Of a stretch of 64,000 nucleotides of DNA, positions 43,476 to 51,952 are shown one piece after another (within the stretch, counting starts at the first letter, position 1; the number at the start of each line of letters is the position of its first letter). The stretch comes from an uncultured Erwinia sp. (GTDB lineage Bacteria; Pseudomonadota; Gammaproteobacteria; Enterobacterales; Enterobacteriaceae): contig CAMIKG010000004.1 of NCBI GenBank assembly GCA_946221915.1, forward strand, positions 62,001 to 126,000. The letters are read 5' to 3'. Position numbers and translations under genes: made by a program. A model generated the notes under the pieces. It saw nothing but the letters and a program-made list of their open reading frames with translations, was not told the origin of the DNA and searched no databases.

Positions 43476-43775
43476 AAGGTTCCAATTAACAGCGTCGAAT
43501 CCGCTGATTCGCCGTCATCAATTTTGCTCAGATGTTCAAAAGTGAGCGCATGCTACCACGCAGTTTCCAATTAAAAAAGACAGTAAAATCAGGGATTTGA
43601 GTATAGCATCGGCTATACATTTTAACGCTTGCTAAGCTGGCGGCATAAAAATCCACCAGTTATGCCAGCGCAGTATAAGGAAGATCAACAGCTTATGCCG
43701 CGCGGTACGCGCATTGAATATGCGCGATGATTGGCTGACAATAGCGATTAATTTCCGCCAACCTGCATAAATAAC
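43476..43775. other. Intergenic region between mntP and the divergent two-gene unit
   Basis: 300 bases with divergent promoters. It contains an MntR-like box (listed separately) and a 22-codon ORF at 43662-43730 that lacks a Shine-Dalgarno and is not called. Nothing else was identified. Confidence 0.5.
43601..43618. promoter_or_regulatory. MntR-like operator
   Basis: GTATAGC-ATCG-GCTATAC is a perfect 7-bp inverted repeat with a 4-base spacer and contains the ATAGC-N4-GCTAT core of enterobacterial MntR boxes. It is upstream of mntP, a known MntR-activated gene in E. coli. It could also serve the divergent gene at 43776. Confidence 0.65.
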
Positions 43776-44018
43776 ATGAAAACCACTTTTGAAACCTGGA
43801 TGATGCCAATGGGCATTTTGCTGCTGGGCTTTTTCTCAGCGATGCTGTTGCCCGCCCCCTGGTTTGGCATTCAGCTGACCAAAACGCTGATGGCGACTTT
43901 CCATTTTCAGGATATTGGCCAGCTGTATACCGTGGTGTTTTGCCTGTGGTTTCTGCTGCTGGGCGCGGTGGAATACTTTGTGATTCGCACCATTTATCGC
44001 CGCTACTTCAAAATCTGA
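43776..44018 (+). CDS. Small inner-membrane protein, unknown function
   Basis: An 80-residue protein with two hydrophobic helices (MPMGILLLGFFSAMLLPAPWFGIQL and LYTVVFCLWFLLLGAVEYFVI) and a basic C-terminus (RTIYRRYFKI), so likely Nin-Cin. It is 18 bases upstream of the hydrolase gene in the same direction and is presumably co-transcribed. It is not a family I recognise. Confidence 0.7.
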   Translation: MKTTFETWMMPMGILLLGFFSAMLLPAPWFGIQLTKTLMATFHFQDIGQLYTVVFCLWFLLLGAVEYFVIRTIYRRYFKI

Positions 44019-44036
44019 TCAAAAGGGACTCGCCTG

Positions 44037-45485
44037 ATGCTGCAACAGACAAAAACCTGGCTAAAACGCGCGGTGATTTTGTTTGCTGCGGTGGTGGTGA
44101 CGTTGCTGATTATCCGCATCGCCGTCACCGAACAGGGGCCATCCTTAGAACCGTGGCATACTTATGTGCCAGACGAGTTCAGCGAAAGTGAGATTAATAC
44201 CGCCGACTGGACGAGCTGGATGCAGCGGGAAAACCAGCTGTTTGCTGATGTTAAAACCAATGTCACCGATAAACTCGCCGATGACCAGCCAGAAACCTTT
44301 AATCGCTACGCGGCGAAAAGTCCGGTGTACCCGGGCAGTTTCGCTCACGACTGGAACCGCTCCTATATTCTGCTGCCTCAGGGCCAGCCGCGCGGCGCGG
44401 TGGTGCTGTTGCACGGCCTGACTGATTCCCCCTACAGCCTGCGCCACTTCGCGCAGCATTATCAGCAGCAGGGTTTTGTCGCGGTCGCTATCCGCCTGCC
44501 GGGGCATGGCACCGTCCCTGGCGCACTGACGCGCGTGGAGTGGGAAGCGTGGATGGCCGCCACCCGGCTGGCGGTGCGTGAGGCGCGTCGTCTGGCGCCG
44601 GCGGATACGCCACTGCATCTGATGGGCTTTTCCAATGGCGGCGCGCTGGCGCTGAAATATGCGCTGGATGCGCTGAGCGATCCGCAACTGCCCGCCCCGC
44701 AGCGGCTGGTGCTGATCTCACCGATGATTGGCGTCAGCGGCTACGCGCGCTATGCCGGACTGGCGGGCCTGCCGTCACTGCTGCCTGCCTTTGCCCGCAG
44801 CGCCTGGCTCAATATTCTGCCGGAGTTTAATCCGTTCAAATACAACTCGTTCCCGGTGAAAGCCGCGCGCCAGACCTGGCTGCTGACGCGCGCCCTGCAG
44901 AAAGAGATCATCGACGACTCGCGCGATAACAAACTGCAGCATCTGCCGCCCGTACTCACCTTCCAGTCGGTGGCGGACGCCACCGTCAGCACCCCGGCGG
45001 TGATCAATGCGCTGTATAACCAGCTGCCAGCCAATGGCAGCGAACTGGTGCTGTTTGACGTTAACCAGTCGCTGCAGCTGTCGCCGCTGATGCGCAGCAG
45101 CGCCCAGCATGCCAGCGAGCATTTACTGCCCGCGCCACCGCGCCGCTATACCACCACGCTGATCACCAGCACCTCGCCGACCAATAACGCTGCGGTGGCG
45201 CGCCGCACACTGGCTGGCAGTAACAGCACAGAAATTCAGCCGCTGGGCATCGATTATCCGGCGGATATCTACTCGCTCTCCCACGTAGCGCTGCCGTTCC
45301 CGTTCAGCGATTCGCTGTACGGTCGCTATCCCGATCAGCCGAACGAGTATGGCGTCAGCTTTGGCCGCTTAACACCGCGCGGTGAGCGTTCGGTGCTGAT
45401 TGTCAGCCTCGATATGCTGATGCGCATCTCCTCCAACCCGTTCTGGCCCTGGATGCAGCAACGGGTGGATGAAACACTGCACTAA
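44037..45485 (+). CDS. Membrane-anchored alpha/beta hydrolase (lysophospholipase-like)
   Basis: A 482-residue protein with an N-terminal membrane anchor (AVILFAAVVVTLLIIRIAV, ~12-30) and an alpha/beta hydrolase domain: oxyanion VVLLHGLTDSPYSLRHFAQ near 125, RLPGHGTVPGAL, and nucleophile elbow LMGFSNGGALALKYAL with Ser near 202. A C-terminal His is in SLSHVALPFPFSDSLYGR near 420. It resembles carboxylesterases/monoacylglycerol lipases facing the periplasm. The GFSNGG elbow (Asn rather than Gln/Ala) is atypical. AAAAGGG precedes the ATG. Substrate is unknown. Confidence 0.82.
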   Translation: MLQQTKTWLKRAVILFAAVVVTLLIIRIAVTEQGPSLEPWHTYVPDEFSESEINTADWTSWMQRENQLFADVKTNVTDKLADDQPETFNRYAAKSPVYPGSFAHDWNRSYILLPQGQPRGAVVLLHGLTDSPYSLRHFAQHYQQQGFVAVAIRLPGHGTVPGALTRVEWEAWMAATRLAVREARRLAPADTPLHLMGFSNGGALALKYALDALSDPQLPAPQRLVLISPMIGVSGYARYAGLAGLPSLLPAFARSAWLNILPEFNPFKYNSFPVKAARQTWLLTRALQKEIIDDSRDNKLQHLPPVLTFQSVADATVSTPAVINALYNQLPANGSELVLFDVNQSLQLSPLMRSSAQHASEHLLPAPPRRYTTTLITSTSPTNNAAVARRTLAGSNSTEIQPLGIDYPADIYSLSHVALPFPFSDSLYGRYPDQPNEYGVSFGRLTPRGERSVLIVSLDMLMRISSNPFWPWMQQRVDETLH

Positions 45486-45902
45486 CTGCCCGGCAAATGC
45501 GCATCCACTAACTGGCGCAGGCGCTGCGCGATTAATCCTTCCCCTACACGACCACAACGTTCCCGCACGGATTGTGGTCGTGCCATTGTTCCCCGGCAGT
45601 CGCTGGTTTTAACAATTCATTAAAATTTTTAACATGTACTGCTATCGCCTTGCAGGGCTGATCGCTTCAGCACTTCAATAACAACGGTGACTTTTTAAGC
45701 TTTAAACAAAATGTTCAAATTTTCTCCCGAGATGTTATATTTTGGGATGCATATATAACTTGACGTTAACCAACATCAGGTATTTTGGCTTCAAGGTTTG
45801 TACCCTTTTAAACACTGAGGGAATAGGACAATCGCCCGGCAGAGGCGTGCGCTATTTCACCTGAAAAAATGTTGAGAAGATCAACAGTCGGAGATGTGCC
45901 TT
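45486..45902. other. Intergenic region upstream of mqo
   Basis: 417 bases without a credible gene. It opens with a hairpin (45547-45582) that may end the hydrolase transcript; the rest is AT-rich from 45600 to 45830 with TA-rich stretches (TTATATT at ~45733, ATATATAAC at ~45752), and GGAG at 45889-45892 is the mqo ribosome-binding site. Promoter elements were not assigned with certainty. Confidence 0.5.
45547..45582. terminator. Hairpin after the hydrolase gene
   Basis: CACGACCACAA (45547-45557) pairs perfectly with TTGTGGTCGTG (45572-45582). The loop contains a further CGT/ACG pair. There is no U-run on either side, so it may be a Rho-assisted terminator or another RNA structure. Confidence 0.5.
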
Positions 45903-47522
45903 ATGCGCAAAACAGCAGGAATTCTGACGCTGTGTATGAATGCTTTGGGCTTGAGCAAACAAACCAGTGCGGAACAGGAATCAAGCGTCGATGTGTTACT
46001 GATCGGCGGTGGTGTGATGAGTGCCACTCTCGGCACCTACCTGAACGAACTGGAACCGAATTGGTCCATTGAGATGGTTGAACGTCTTGATGGCGTAGCT
46101 CAGGAGAGCTCAAACGGCTGGAACAATGCCGGCACCGGTCACTCCGCGCTGGCTGAGATGAACTACACGCCGGAAAATGCAGATGGTTCTGTGGATATCG
46201 CCAAAGCTGTCGAAATCAGCGAGGCATTCCAGGTTTCCCGTCGCTTCCTGGCGTCGCAGGTGCAGCGCGGCGCGCTGCAGAATCCGCGCAGCTTTATCAA
46301 TACCACCCCGCATATGAGCTTTGTCTGGGGTGAAGAGAACGTCACTTTCCTGCGTAAGCGCTATGAAGCGCTGCAGAAGAGCACTCTGTTCCGCGGCATG
46401 GAATATTCGGAAGACCCGGAAGTGATTGAACAGTGGGTGCCGCTGATCATGGAAGGGCGCGACCGCAATGAGAAAGTGGCGGCGACCCGTATTCAGATGG
46501 GCACCGACATCAACTTTGGCGAAATCACCCGCCAGCTGGTCGCCTCACTGGAAAAAAGCCCGAACTTCAAACTGCATACCCGCCATGAAGTGCGCGACAT
46601 TACGCGCAACGATGACGGCAGCTGGCGCGTGACGCTCGCTGACCTGAACAACGGCGGCGCGCAGCGCAGCATCGTGGCGCAAAAGATCTTTATCGGCGCA
46701 GGCGGCGCGGCGCTGCCGCTGTTGCAGAAAGCCGGTATTCCGGAAGTGAAAAACTACGCGGGCTTCCCGGTCGGCGGTGAATTCCTCGTTACCGAAAACC
46801 CGGAAGTGGTGCAGCGTCATCTGGCGAAAGTGTACGGTAAAGCATCAGTGGGCGCGCCGCCAATGTCGGTGCCGCACCTTGATACCCGCGTGCTGGATGG
46901 CAAGCAGGTGCTGCTGTTTGGCCCGTTCGCGACCTTCTCCACCAAGTACCTGAAAAATGGCTCGCTGTGGGATATGTTCGCTTCCATCACCCCCTCCAAC
47001 ATCAAACCGATGATGCATGTGGGGCTGGATAACTTCGACCTGGTGAAATACCTGATCAGCCAGGTGATGCTCAATGACGATGACCGTCACAAAGCGTTGC
47101 AGGAGTATTTCCCGGAAGCGCGCAAAGAGGACTGGCGTTTAGCGGTGGCCGGTCAGCGCGTGCAGATCATCAAAAAAGATGCCGAGAAAGGCGGCGTACT
47201 GCGTCTTGGCACCGAAGTGGTGACCTCGCAGGATGGCAGCATCTCTGCCCTGCTCGGCGCATCGCCGGGCGCATCCACGGCCGCGCCGATTATGCTGGAA
47301 CTGATGAAGAAAGTGTTCAGCGAGAAAATCAGCACCCCAGAGTGGCAGGCGAAACTGAAACAGATCATCCCGTCTTACGGCATGAAGCTGAATGGCAACG
47401 TCGCGGCGACAGAGAAAGAGCTGGCGGAAACCAGCCGCATTCTGCAGCTGGATTACCTGCCAATGACGCTGGCGGCGAACGACGAAGCGCACGATAACGC
47501 AGCAGCAGTGCACGCGAAATAA
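45903..47522 (+). CDS. mqo: Malate:quinone oxidoreductase Mqo
   Basis: A 539-residue FAD-dependent membrane-associated enzyme that oxidises malate and passes electrons to quinone. The FAD motif VLLIGGGVMSATLG is near 31-44. Conserved Mqo stretches EMVERLDGVAQESSNGWNNAGTGHSALAEMNYTP, VGAPPMSVPHLDTRVLDGK and ALLGASPGASTAAPIML follow E. coli Mqo nearly residue by residue. GGAG lies 10 bases before ATG 45903; an ATG at 45894 is immediately behind the GGAG and less likely. Confidence 0.97.
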   Translation: MRKTAGILTLCMNALGLSKQTSAEQESSVDVLLIGGGVMSATLGTYLNELEPNWSIEMVERLDGVAQESSNGWNNAGTGHSALAEMNYTPENADGSVDIAKAVEISEAFQVSRRFLASQVQRGALQNPRSFINTTPHMSFVWGEENVTFLRKRYEALQKSTLFRGMEYSEDPEVIEQWVPLIMEGRDRNEKVAATRIQMGTDINFGEITRQLVASLEKSPNFKLHTRHEVRDITRNDDGSWRVTLADLNNGGAQRSIVAQKIFIGAGGAALPLLQKAGIPEVKNYAGFPVGGEFLVTENPEVVQRHLAKVYGKASVGAPPMSVPHLDTRVLDGKQVLLFGPFATFSTKYLKNGSLWDMFASITPSNIKPMMHVGLDNFDLVKYLISQVMLNDDDRHKALQEYFPEARKEDWRLAVAGQRVQIIKKDAEKGGVLRLGTEVVTSQDGSISALLGASPGASTAAPIMLELMKKVFSEKISTPEWQAKLKQIIPSYGMKLNGNVAATEKELAETSRILQLDYLPMTLAANDEAHDNAAAVHAK

Positions 47523-47533
47523 GCGTGTTTTGC

Positions 47534-47557
47534 CACGGCGGCAGCCCTGCCGCCGTG
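47534..47557. terminator. Shared hairpin between convergent mqo and transporter genes
   Basis: CACGGCGGCAG (47534-47544) and CTGCCGCCGTG (47547-47557) form a very GC-rich perfect stem between the two convergent stops. The right flank has CTGTTTAC and the left flank GCAAAACA on the other strand. It probably terminates both transcripts. Confidence 0.7.
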
Positions 47558-47561
47558 CTGT

Positions 47562-48860
47562 TTACAGATACCCCAGCAGCCTAAACCACAGATAATCCAG
47601 CGGCAGCAGCACCAGCGCGCTGACCAGCGCCACCAGCAGACACAGCTTTATCGCCGCCCGGGGCGGTACATTGCCTAACCCCATCGCGACCACAATCGGC
47701 GACGCCTGATACGGCAGCAGCGGCGTGGCGTAAGCAAACACCTGAATCATCATCACCGTCATCAGCGAGAAACCCGAGGCTTCGGCGAAACTGTTCGCCA
47801 TCGGCGTAAACATCGCTGGCACGCCATTGGCGGTGACGACAAAATTCAGCACGGTAGTAATGGCGTTGAGCGAGAGAAAACTGAGGAACGGACTGGCTTT
47901 GTCGAGCGGCGCGACCGTCAGCAGCGCGCTGGCAATGGTCTCACCAAGACCAGAGTCCACCACTACCGCCGTGACGCCGAGAATAGCCGCCACATACAGA
48001 CAGGTGCGGAAATTAACGCCGCTGCCGAACGTCTCATTGCTGACAAAGCCGACGCGCGGCAGCAGGCAGAAGCAGGCGGCGGTCAGACCGACCCAGGCAG
48101 GGGAAATACCGTGCAGGCTGTCCGTCATCCACAGTAACAGTGTCAGCAGCAGCACCGCGATCAGTCGCCGCTCTTCGCCGCTCAGCGCAGGCTGATCAGT
48201 CTGGCGCTGAACCGGCTGCGGCGTCGCCGGGAACAGTTTGCAGATGCACAGCGTCAGCAGGATGCCTTTCAGCACGCCGACAACCGGCGTATGCAGGAAC
48301 AGCCACGGCATATAGCCCGGATGCAGACCAAACGAGTTTTCCGCCGCACCCATCATCACCATATTCGGCACATTGGCGGGCAGAATACTGGCCGACAGCT
48401 GAAAAGTGCCAAACCCCACCGCCAGCGCCAGACCAATCCAGCCGCGGCCGCCTTCGCGCAGCCCGGCCTGCTTCGCCAGCGCGCCGACAATCGGCATCAT
48501 CAGCGCAATACGGCCCATATTGGAGGGCATGACAAATGCCAGCAGATAGCTGATGACAATCACGCCGCCCACCATGCGCGGCCACGAGGCGGTTAACGGC
48601 GCGGCCAGCGCGTAGCCCAGCCGATCGGCCAGCCCGACTTTACGGATCGCCAGCCCGAGCACAAAGCCGCTCAGCACCAGCCAGAAAGCCGATGAGGCAA
48701 AGCCGCTGAACACCGTCGCCGCAGGCGCAATATGCAACAGCATTGCCGCGGCAAAAAACAGTAAGGCAGTGATAAATTCCGGCAGCAGTGAGGTGGCCCA
48801 CAGCAGGATGGTAATGCCGACGACCAGCGCCGCCAGCCATATTTCAGGGGTAGAGATCAA
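47562..48860 (-). CDS. DASS/SLC13-family anion transporter
   Basis: A 432-residue inner-membrane protein with about eleven helices. It has the SLC13/CitT-like layout: LPEFITALLFFAAAMLL, SGFVLGLAIRKVGLADRLGYALA, SYLLAFVMPSNMGRIALMMPIVGALAKQAG (SNMGR-type binding loop), and the second-half SNT-like loop VTANGVPAMFTPMANSFAEASG. Substrates are likely di/tricarboxylates or other anions; not determined. A TTG start at 48860 with AAGGAG 9 bases upstream explains the N-terminus better than ATG 48899 or 48986. Its position beside mqo hints at C4-acid metabolism. Confidence 0.8.
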   Translation of the reverse strand: MISTPEIWLAALVVGITILLWATSLLPEFITALLFFAAAMLLHIAPAATVFSGFASSAFWLVLSGFVLGLAIRKVGLADRLGYALAAPLTASWPRMVGGVIVISYLLAFVMPSNMGRIALMMPIVGALAKQAGLREGGRGWIGLALAVGFGTFQLSASILPANVPNMVMMGAAENSFGLHPGYMPWLFLHTPVVGVLKGILLTLCICKLFPATPQPVQRQTDQPALSGEERRLIAVLLLTLLLWMTDSLHGISPAWVGLTAACFCLLPRVGFVSNETFGSGVNFRTCLYVAAILGVTAVVVDSGLGETIASALLTVAPLDKASPFLSFLSLNAITTVLNFVVTANGVPAMFTPMANSFAEASGFSLMTVMMIQVFAYATPLLPYQASPIVVAMGLGNVPPRAAIKLCLLVALVSALVLLPLDYLWFRLLGYL

Positions 48861-48996
48861 AAGCAGAGGCTCCTTGCACAGAGACGGCGCGCACGCCATC
48901 GGGACTGATGTTTTATTCTTCTGTTTAGCAGGGAGTATTAAAGCGATACTGCGCGAGGTAAAGCATTCTTTCTGCGCACCGCACAAGATGGCGTTT

Positions 48997-49021
48997 CGCC
49001 GTGGCGGGATATACCACGGCG
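48997..49021. terminator. Hairpin after the LysE-family gene
   Basis: CGCCGTGG (48997-49004) and CCACGGCG (49014-49021) are perfect inverted copies around a 9-base loop, directly after the minus-strand exporter stop. There is no U-run. It may be a terminator. Confidence 0.45.
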
Positions 49022-49026
49022 GCGCC

Positions 49027-49611
49027 TTATGCTTGCAGCGCGTCGATCAACATCCAAATCGTGGTTGCCACCAGCGACAGCGCCATCACGCTGTTAAACA
49101 GCTTCAGCTTCCACGCCACCTGCAGATGATGGCGCAGGCGATCGCCCATCACTGCCCATACCATCACACAGGGCAGATTCAGCAGCATAAATCCCGCCAT
49201 AGTGGTGATCACGCCATTACTGGCGCTGTACAGCAACGCGACATTGGTCGCCATCAGCCAGGATTTTGGATTTACCGCCTGAAACAGCACGCCGCCGATC
49301 ACCGTCATAGGCCGCACGCTGGCGCGCATTTCCGGCGCGGATGAGCGGTACAATTTCCATGACAACCACAGCAGGTAGGCGCACCCCAGCAGCGTCAGCG
49401 GCAGGCGCACCTGGCTCATCCAGTGCAGCAACAGCTCCAGCAGCGCGCTGGCGAAGGCGATCTGCACCACACAACCCAGCAGGATGCCGCCCACCATCGG
49501 CAGCGTGCGGCGCAAACCGAAGTTTACCCCGGAGGTCGCCAGCAGCAAATTGTTCGGGCCTGGGGTAATTGACATCACGGTGACATAGCTGAAAAACGTG
49601 GGATCGAGCAT
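49027..49611 (-). CDS. LysE/RhtB-family amino-acid exporter
   Basis: A 194-residue membrane protein with six helices. The N-terminal signature SYVTVMSITPGPNNLLLATSGVNFGLRRTLPMVGGILLGC (PGPNN) is that of LysE/RhtB exporters; also present are FQAVNPKSWLMATNVALLY and the C-terminal helix MALSLVATTIWMLIDALQA. It should export an amino acid or metabolite. CAGGA precedes ATG 49611. It is divergent from a MocR-type regulator that could control it. Confidence 0.9.
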   Translation of the reverse strand: MLDPTFFSYVTVMSITPGPNNLLLATSGVNFGLRRTLPMVGGILLGCVVQIAFASALLELLLHWMSQVRLPLTLLGCAYLLWLSWKLYRSSAPEMRASVRPMTVIGGVLFQAVNPKSWLMATNVALLYSASNGVITTMAGFMLLNLPCVMVWAVMGDRLRHHLQVAWKLKLFNSVMALSLVATTIWMLIDALQA

Positions 49612-49748
49612 GGGGCATTCCTGCAAGCGGGTTATCGGAATATCAGTGTATGCAAGCTGAAGCGATGGTAACAGACACACAAAATAGCTAATGTATTGAG
49701 TACAGTTGGCGAAAAATCAAATTGTACCTATCAGGCCGGGAGGCAATT

Positions 49749-51242
49749 GTGTCCATTATCGATCCGCAGGAAAGCACGCTTTACCACCAGCTGGCGGAAA
49801 CCTTCGCCACGGCGATACATCAGGGCACCTGGCCGCCGGGCAGCAGACTGCCTGCCATTCGCCGCGTGGCGGGTTCGCATCAGGTCAGCGTCAATACGGT
49901 ACTCAATGCCTGGCGTATCCTCGAAGATCGCGGGCTGATCGAAGCCCGGCCGCAGTCCGGCTACTACGTACGCGGCGTGCTACCGTCGGTGACGCGCAGC
50001 GGCAAACATCGTGCGCAGGTCTCCTCGCCCAGCAGCGAAAAGCTGGATCTGATCGGAACGGTGTTTGCCGCGCAGAATCACCCCGACTACACCAATATCT
50101 CACTGGCCTGTCCGCAAACCGGCGATTTCTACCCGGCGGCGAAACTCGGGCGCATTATGGCCTCGCTGCTGCGGCGCAATCCGGAGATGATTGGTCGCTA
50201 TGCGCTGCCGCCGGGCAGCCCGCGTCTGCGCCGGGAAATCGCCCGTCGCGCGATGGATTCCGGGATGACGCTGACCACGGACGATATCACCCTGACTCAC
50301 GGCTGCATGGAAGCGCTGCAGCTGGCGCTGCGTGCAGTCACTAAACCCGGCGACTGCGTGGGTCTGGAAACGCCGACCTACTTCTATCTGTTCCCGCTGC
50401 TGGCCAGCCTCGGACTGAAGTCGATTGAAATCCCCACCGATCCGCAGCGCGGCCTGTCGCTGGATGCGCTGGAGATGCTGTTAACGGAAAAACGCCTTAA
50501 TGCGCTGATTGCGATGCCAAATGTGCAAAACCCGCTGGGCTGTAGCATGACGCTGGCGGATAAAAAGCGCCTCGCGCAGCTGGTGAATCGCTACGAAGTG
50601 CCACTGATTGAAGATGGGTTATATGGCGAATTGCAGTTTAACTGGCCGCTGTCGCCTGCGGTCAAAGCGTTTGATCAGCACGGCTGGGTGCTGTACTGCT
50701 CCAGTTTTACCAAAACGCTGGCACCGGATTTTCGCGTCGGCTGGATTGTCGCCGGGCGCTTCAGAGAACAGATTGCGCAGTTAAAAGCCGTATCGTCAAT
50801 GGCCGAATCGGTGCTTCTTTCGGAAACATTAGGCACTTTTCTGGAGTCCGGTGGCTACGATCATCACCTGCGCACGCTGCGCCGCCGCTATACCCGGCAG
50901 ATGGATGAGGCGCGCGGCCTGATCGCCCGCCATTTCCCGCAGGGCACGCGCGCCACGCTGCCGCAGGGCGGTTTTGTCTTCTGGGTGGAGTTGCCGGGCA
51001 ACGTCGACAGCGTTGAGCTGTTTCACCGTCTGCTGCACGAGAAAATCTGCGTCACGCCCGGGGCGCTCTACACCCTGAGCGACCGCTGCAAAAACGCGCT
51101 GCGCCTCTCCTGCTGCTACCCGTTTGATGAACGCTACAGCTATGCACTGAAACGCGCCGGCGCGCTGGCCTGTGAAATGAGCGGCCTGCCGCCGGGCATC
51201 ATTGAGCCTCAGGGCGTGCCGTTGCGTCCCCAGGTGACATAA
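49749..51242 (+). CDS. MocR-family regulator (GntR DNA-binding / aminotransferase-like fusion)
   Basis: A 497-residue protein with a GntR winged helix at ~10-80 (LYHQLAETFATAIHQGTWPPGSRLPAIRRVAGSHQVSVNTVLNAWRILEDRGLIEARPQSGYYV) and a fold-type I aminotransferase-like domain (~115-480). The PLP lysine is in YCSSFTKTLAPDFRVGWIV (SFTKTLAP), and NVQNPLGCSM and YGEL are also visible. MocR proteins sense PLP-linked amines or amino acids. GGGAGG supports a GTG start at 49749. It is divergent from the LysE-type exporter, a likely target. Its last 34 bases overlap the opposite GST gene. Confidence 0.92.
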   Translation: MSIIDPQESTLYHQLAETFATAIHQGTWPPGSRLPAIRRVAGSHQVSVNTVLNAWRILEDRGLIEARPQSGYYVRGVLPSVTRSGKHRAQVSSPSSEKLDLIGTVFAAQNHPDYTNISLACPQTGDFYPAAKLGRIMASLLRRNPEMIGRYALPPGSPRLRREIARRAMDSGMTLTTDDITLTHGCMEALQLALRAVTKPGDCVGLETPTYFYLFPLLASLGLKSIEIPTDPQRGLSLDALEMLLTEKRLNALIAMPNVQNPLGCSMTLADKKRLAQLVNRYEVPLIEDGLYGELQFNWPLSPAVKAFDQHGWVLYCSSFTKTLAPDFRVGWIVAGRFREQIAQLKAVSSMAESVLLSETLGTFLESGGYDHHLRTLRRRYTRQMDEARGLIARHFPQGTRATLPQGGFVFWVELPGNVDSVELFHRLLHEKICVTPGALYTLSDRCKNALRLSCCYPFDERYSYALKRAGALACEMSGLPPGIIEPQGVPLRPQVT

Positions 51243-51832
51243 GCGCGGCGTTCGGTCAGGCGCTCGTAGTAGGCGCGCACCGCAGGCAGGTCCGGATGTT
51301 CCATCGGCGTCTCGTACCAGCGGTTGACCGACAATCCCAGCGGAATATCCGCCAGGGTAAACTCCTTGCCTGCCACAAAGTGACCGGTTTTTTCCAGCTG
51401 CTGATTCAGGATGCCCATAGTAAATGACCAGCCTTTGCAGGCGGCGGCAATCAGTCGCGGGTCCTGATGTGCAGGCGAATTGCGCACCAGTGCCATAAAC
51501 GCATAGCGCCATGAAGTGTTCAGCTCGGTGGCCTGCCAGTCAATCCACTGATCGACGGGTGCCCGGTCACGCGGATGCTGTGGATAGAGCCACTCGCCAC
51601 CATGCGCATTCGCCAGGTAGCGAATAATGGCGTTCGACTCCCACATCACAAAGTCGTCCTCCTGAATCACCGGCACCATGGCGTTGGGATTCAGCGCTAA
51701 AAACTCCGCCTCATGGGTGGAACGAAAGCCGTCGCCCCAGTCCTCGCGCCGGAAAGGAATATCCAGTTCGTCACACAGCCAGAGCACTTTTCTGACATTG
51801 ATCGATGATGCTTTTCCTAAAATTTTCAACAT
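51209..51832 (-). CDS. Glutathione S-transferase family protein
   Basis: A 207-residue GST with an N-terminal thioredoxin-like domain (LKILGKASSINVRKVLWLCDELDIPFRREDWG, MVPVIQEDDFVMWESNAIIRYLA) and a C-terminal helical domain with VAGKEFTLADIPLGLSVNRWY. The Ser-Ser-Asn (SSIN) around residues 8-11 is the putative catalytic region, of the Ser/Cys-type rather than Tyr-type. GGCGGAA precedes ATG 51832. It is similar in layout to the GST at 60618, so the two are paralogues. Its 3' end overlaps the MocR gene by 34 bases. Confidence 0.88.
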   Translation of the reverse strand: MLKILGKASSINVRKVLWLCDELDIPFRREDWGDGFRSTHEAEFLALNPNAMVPVIQEDDFVMWESNAIIRYLANAHGGEWLYPQHPRDRAPVDQWIDWQATELNTSWRYAFMALVRNSPAHQDPRLIAAACKGWSFTMGILNQQLEKTGHFVAGKEFTLADIPLGLSVNRWYETPMEHPDLPAVRAYYERLTERRAYVTWGRNGTP

Positions 51833-51952
51833 AATTCCGCCACTTATCTTTGCCTGCATAGCATTATAAATATACACATTGGTTGACGATGGCAATCGCT
51901 TAGCATGTAGTATCAGCACAGACAGAAACAATCATGATGAAGCGAGAGACCG

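Noticed and set aside
43476..43600. yybP-ykoY manganese riboswitch before mntP
   Set aside because: Read on the minus strand, the leader lacks the conserved GGGGAGTAG- and CCACC-type blocks of that class.
43662..43730. 22-codon ORF between the MntR-like box and the gene at 43776
   Set aside because: There is no Shine-Dalgarno and no similarity to MntS or any leader peptide known to me.
48899..48986. N-terminal extension of the DASS transporter
   Set aside because: The extra residues contain Cys-rich, non-hydrophobic sequence with no Shine-Dalgarno; AAGGAG plus TTG at 48860 explains the start.
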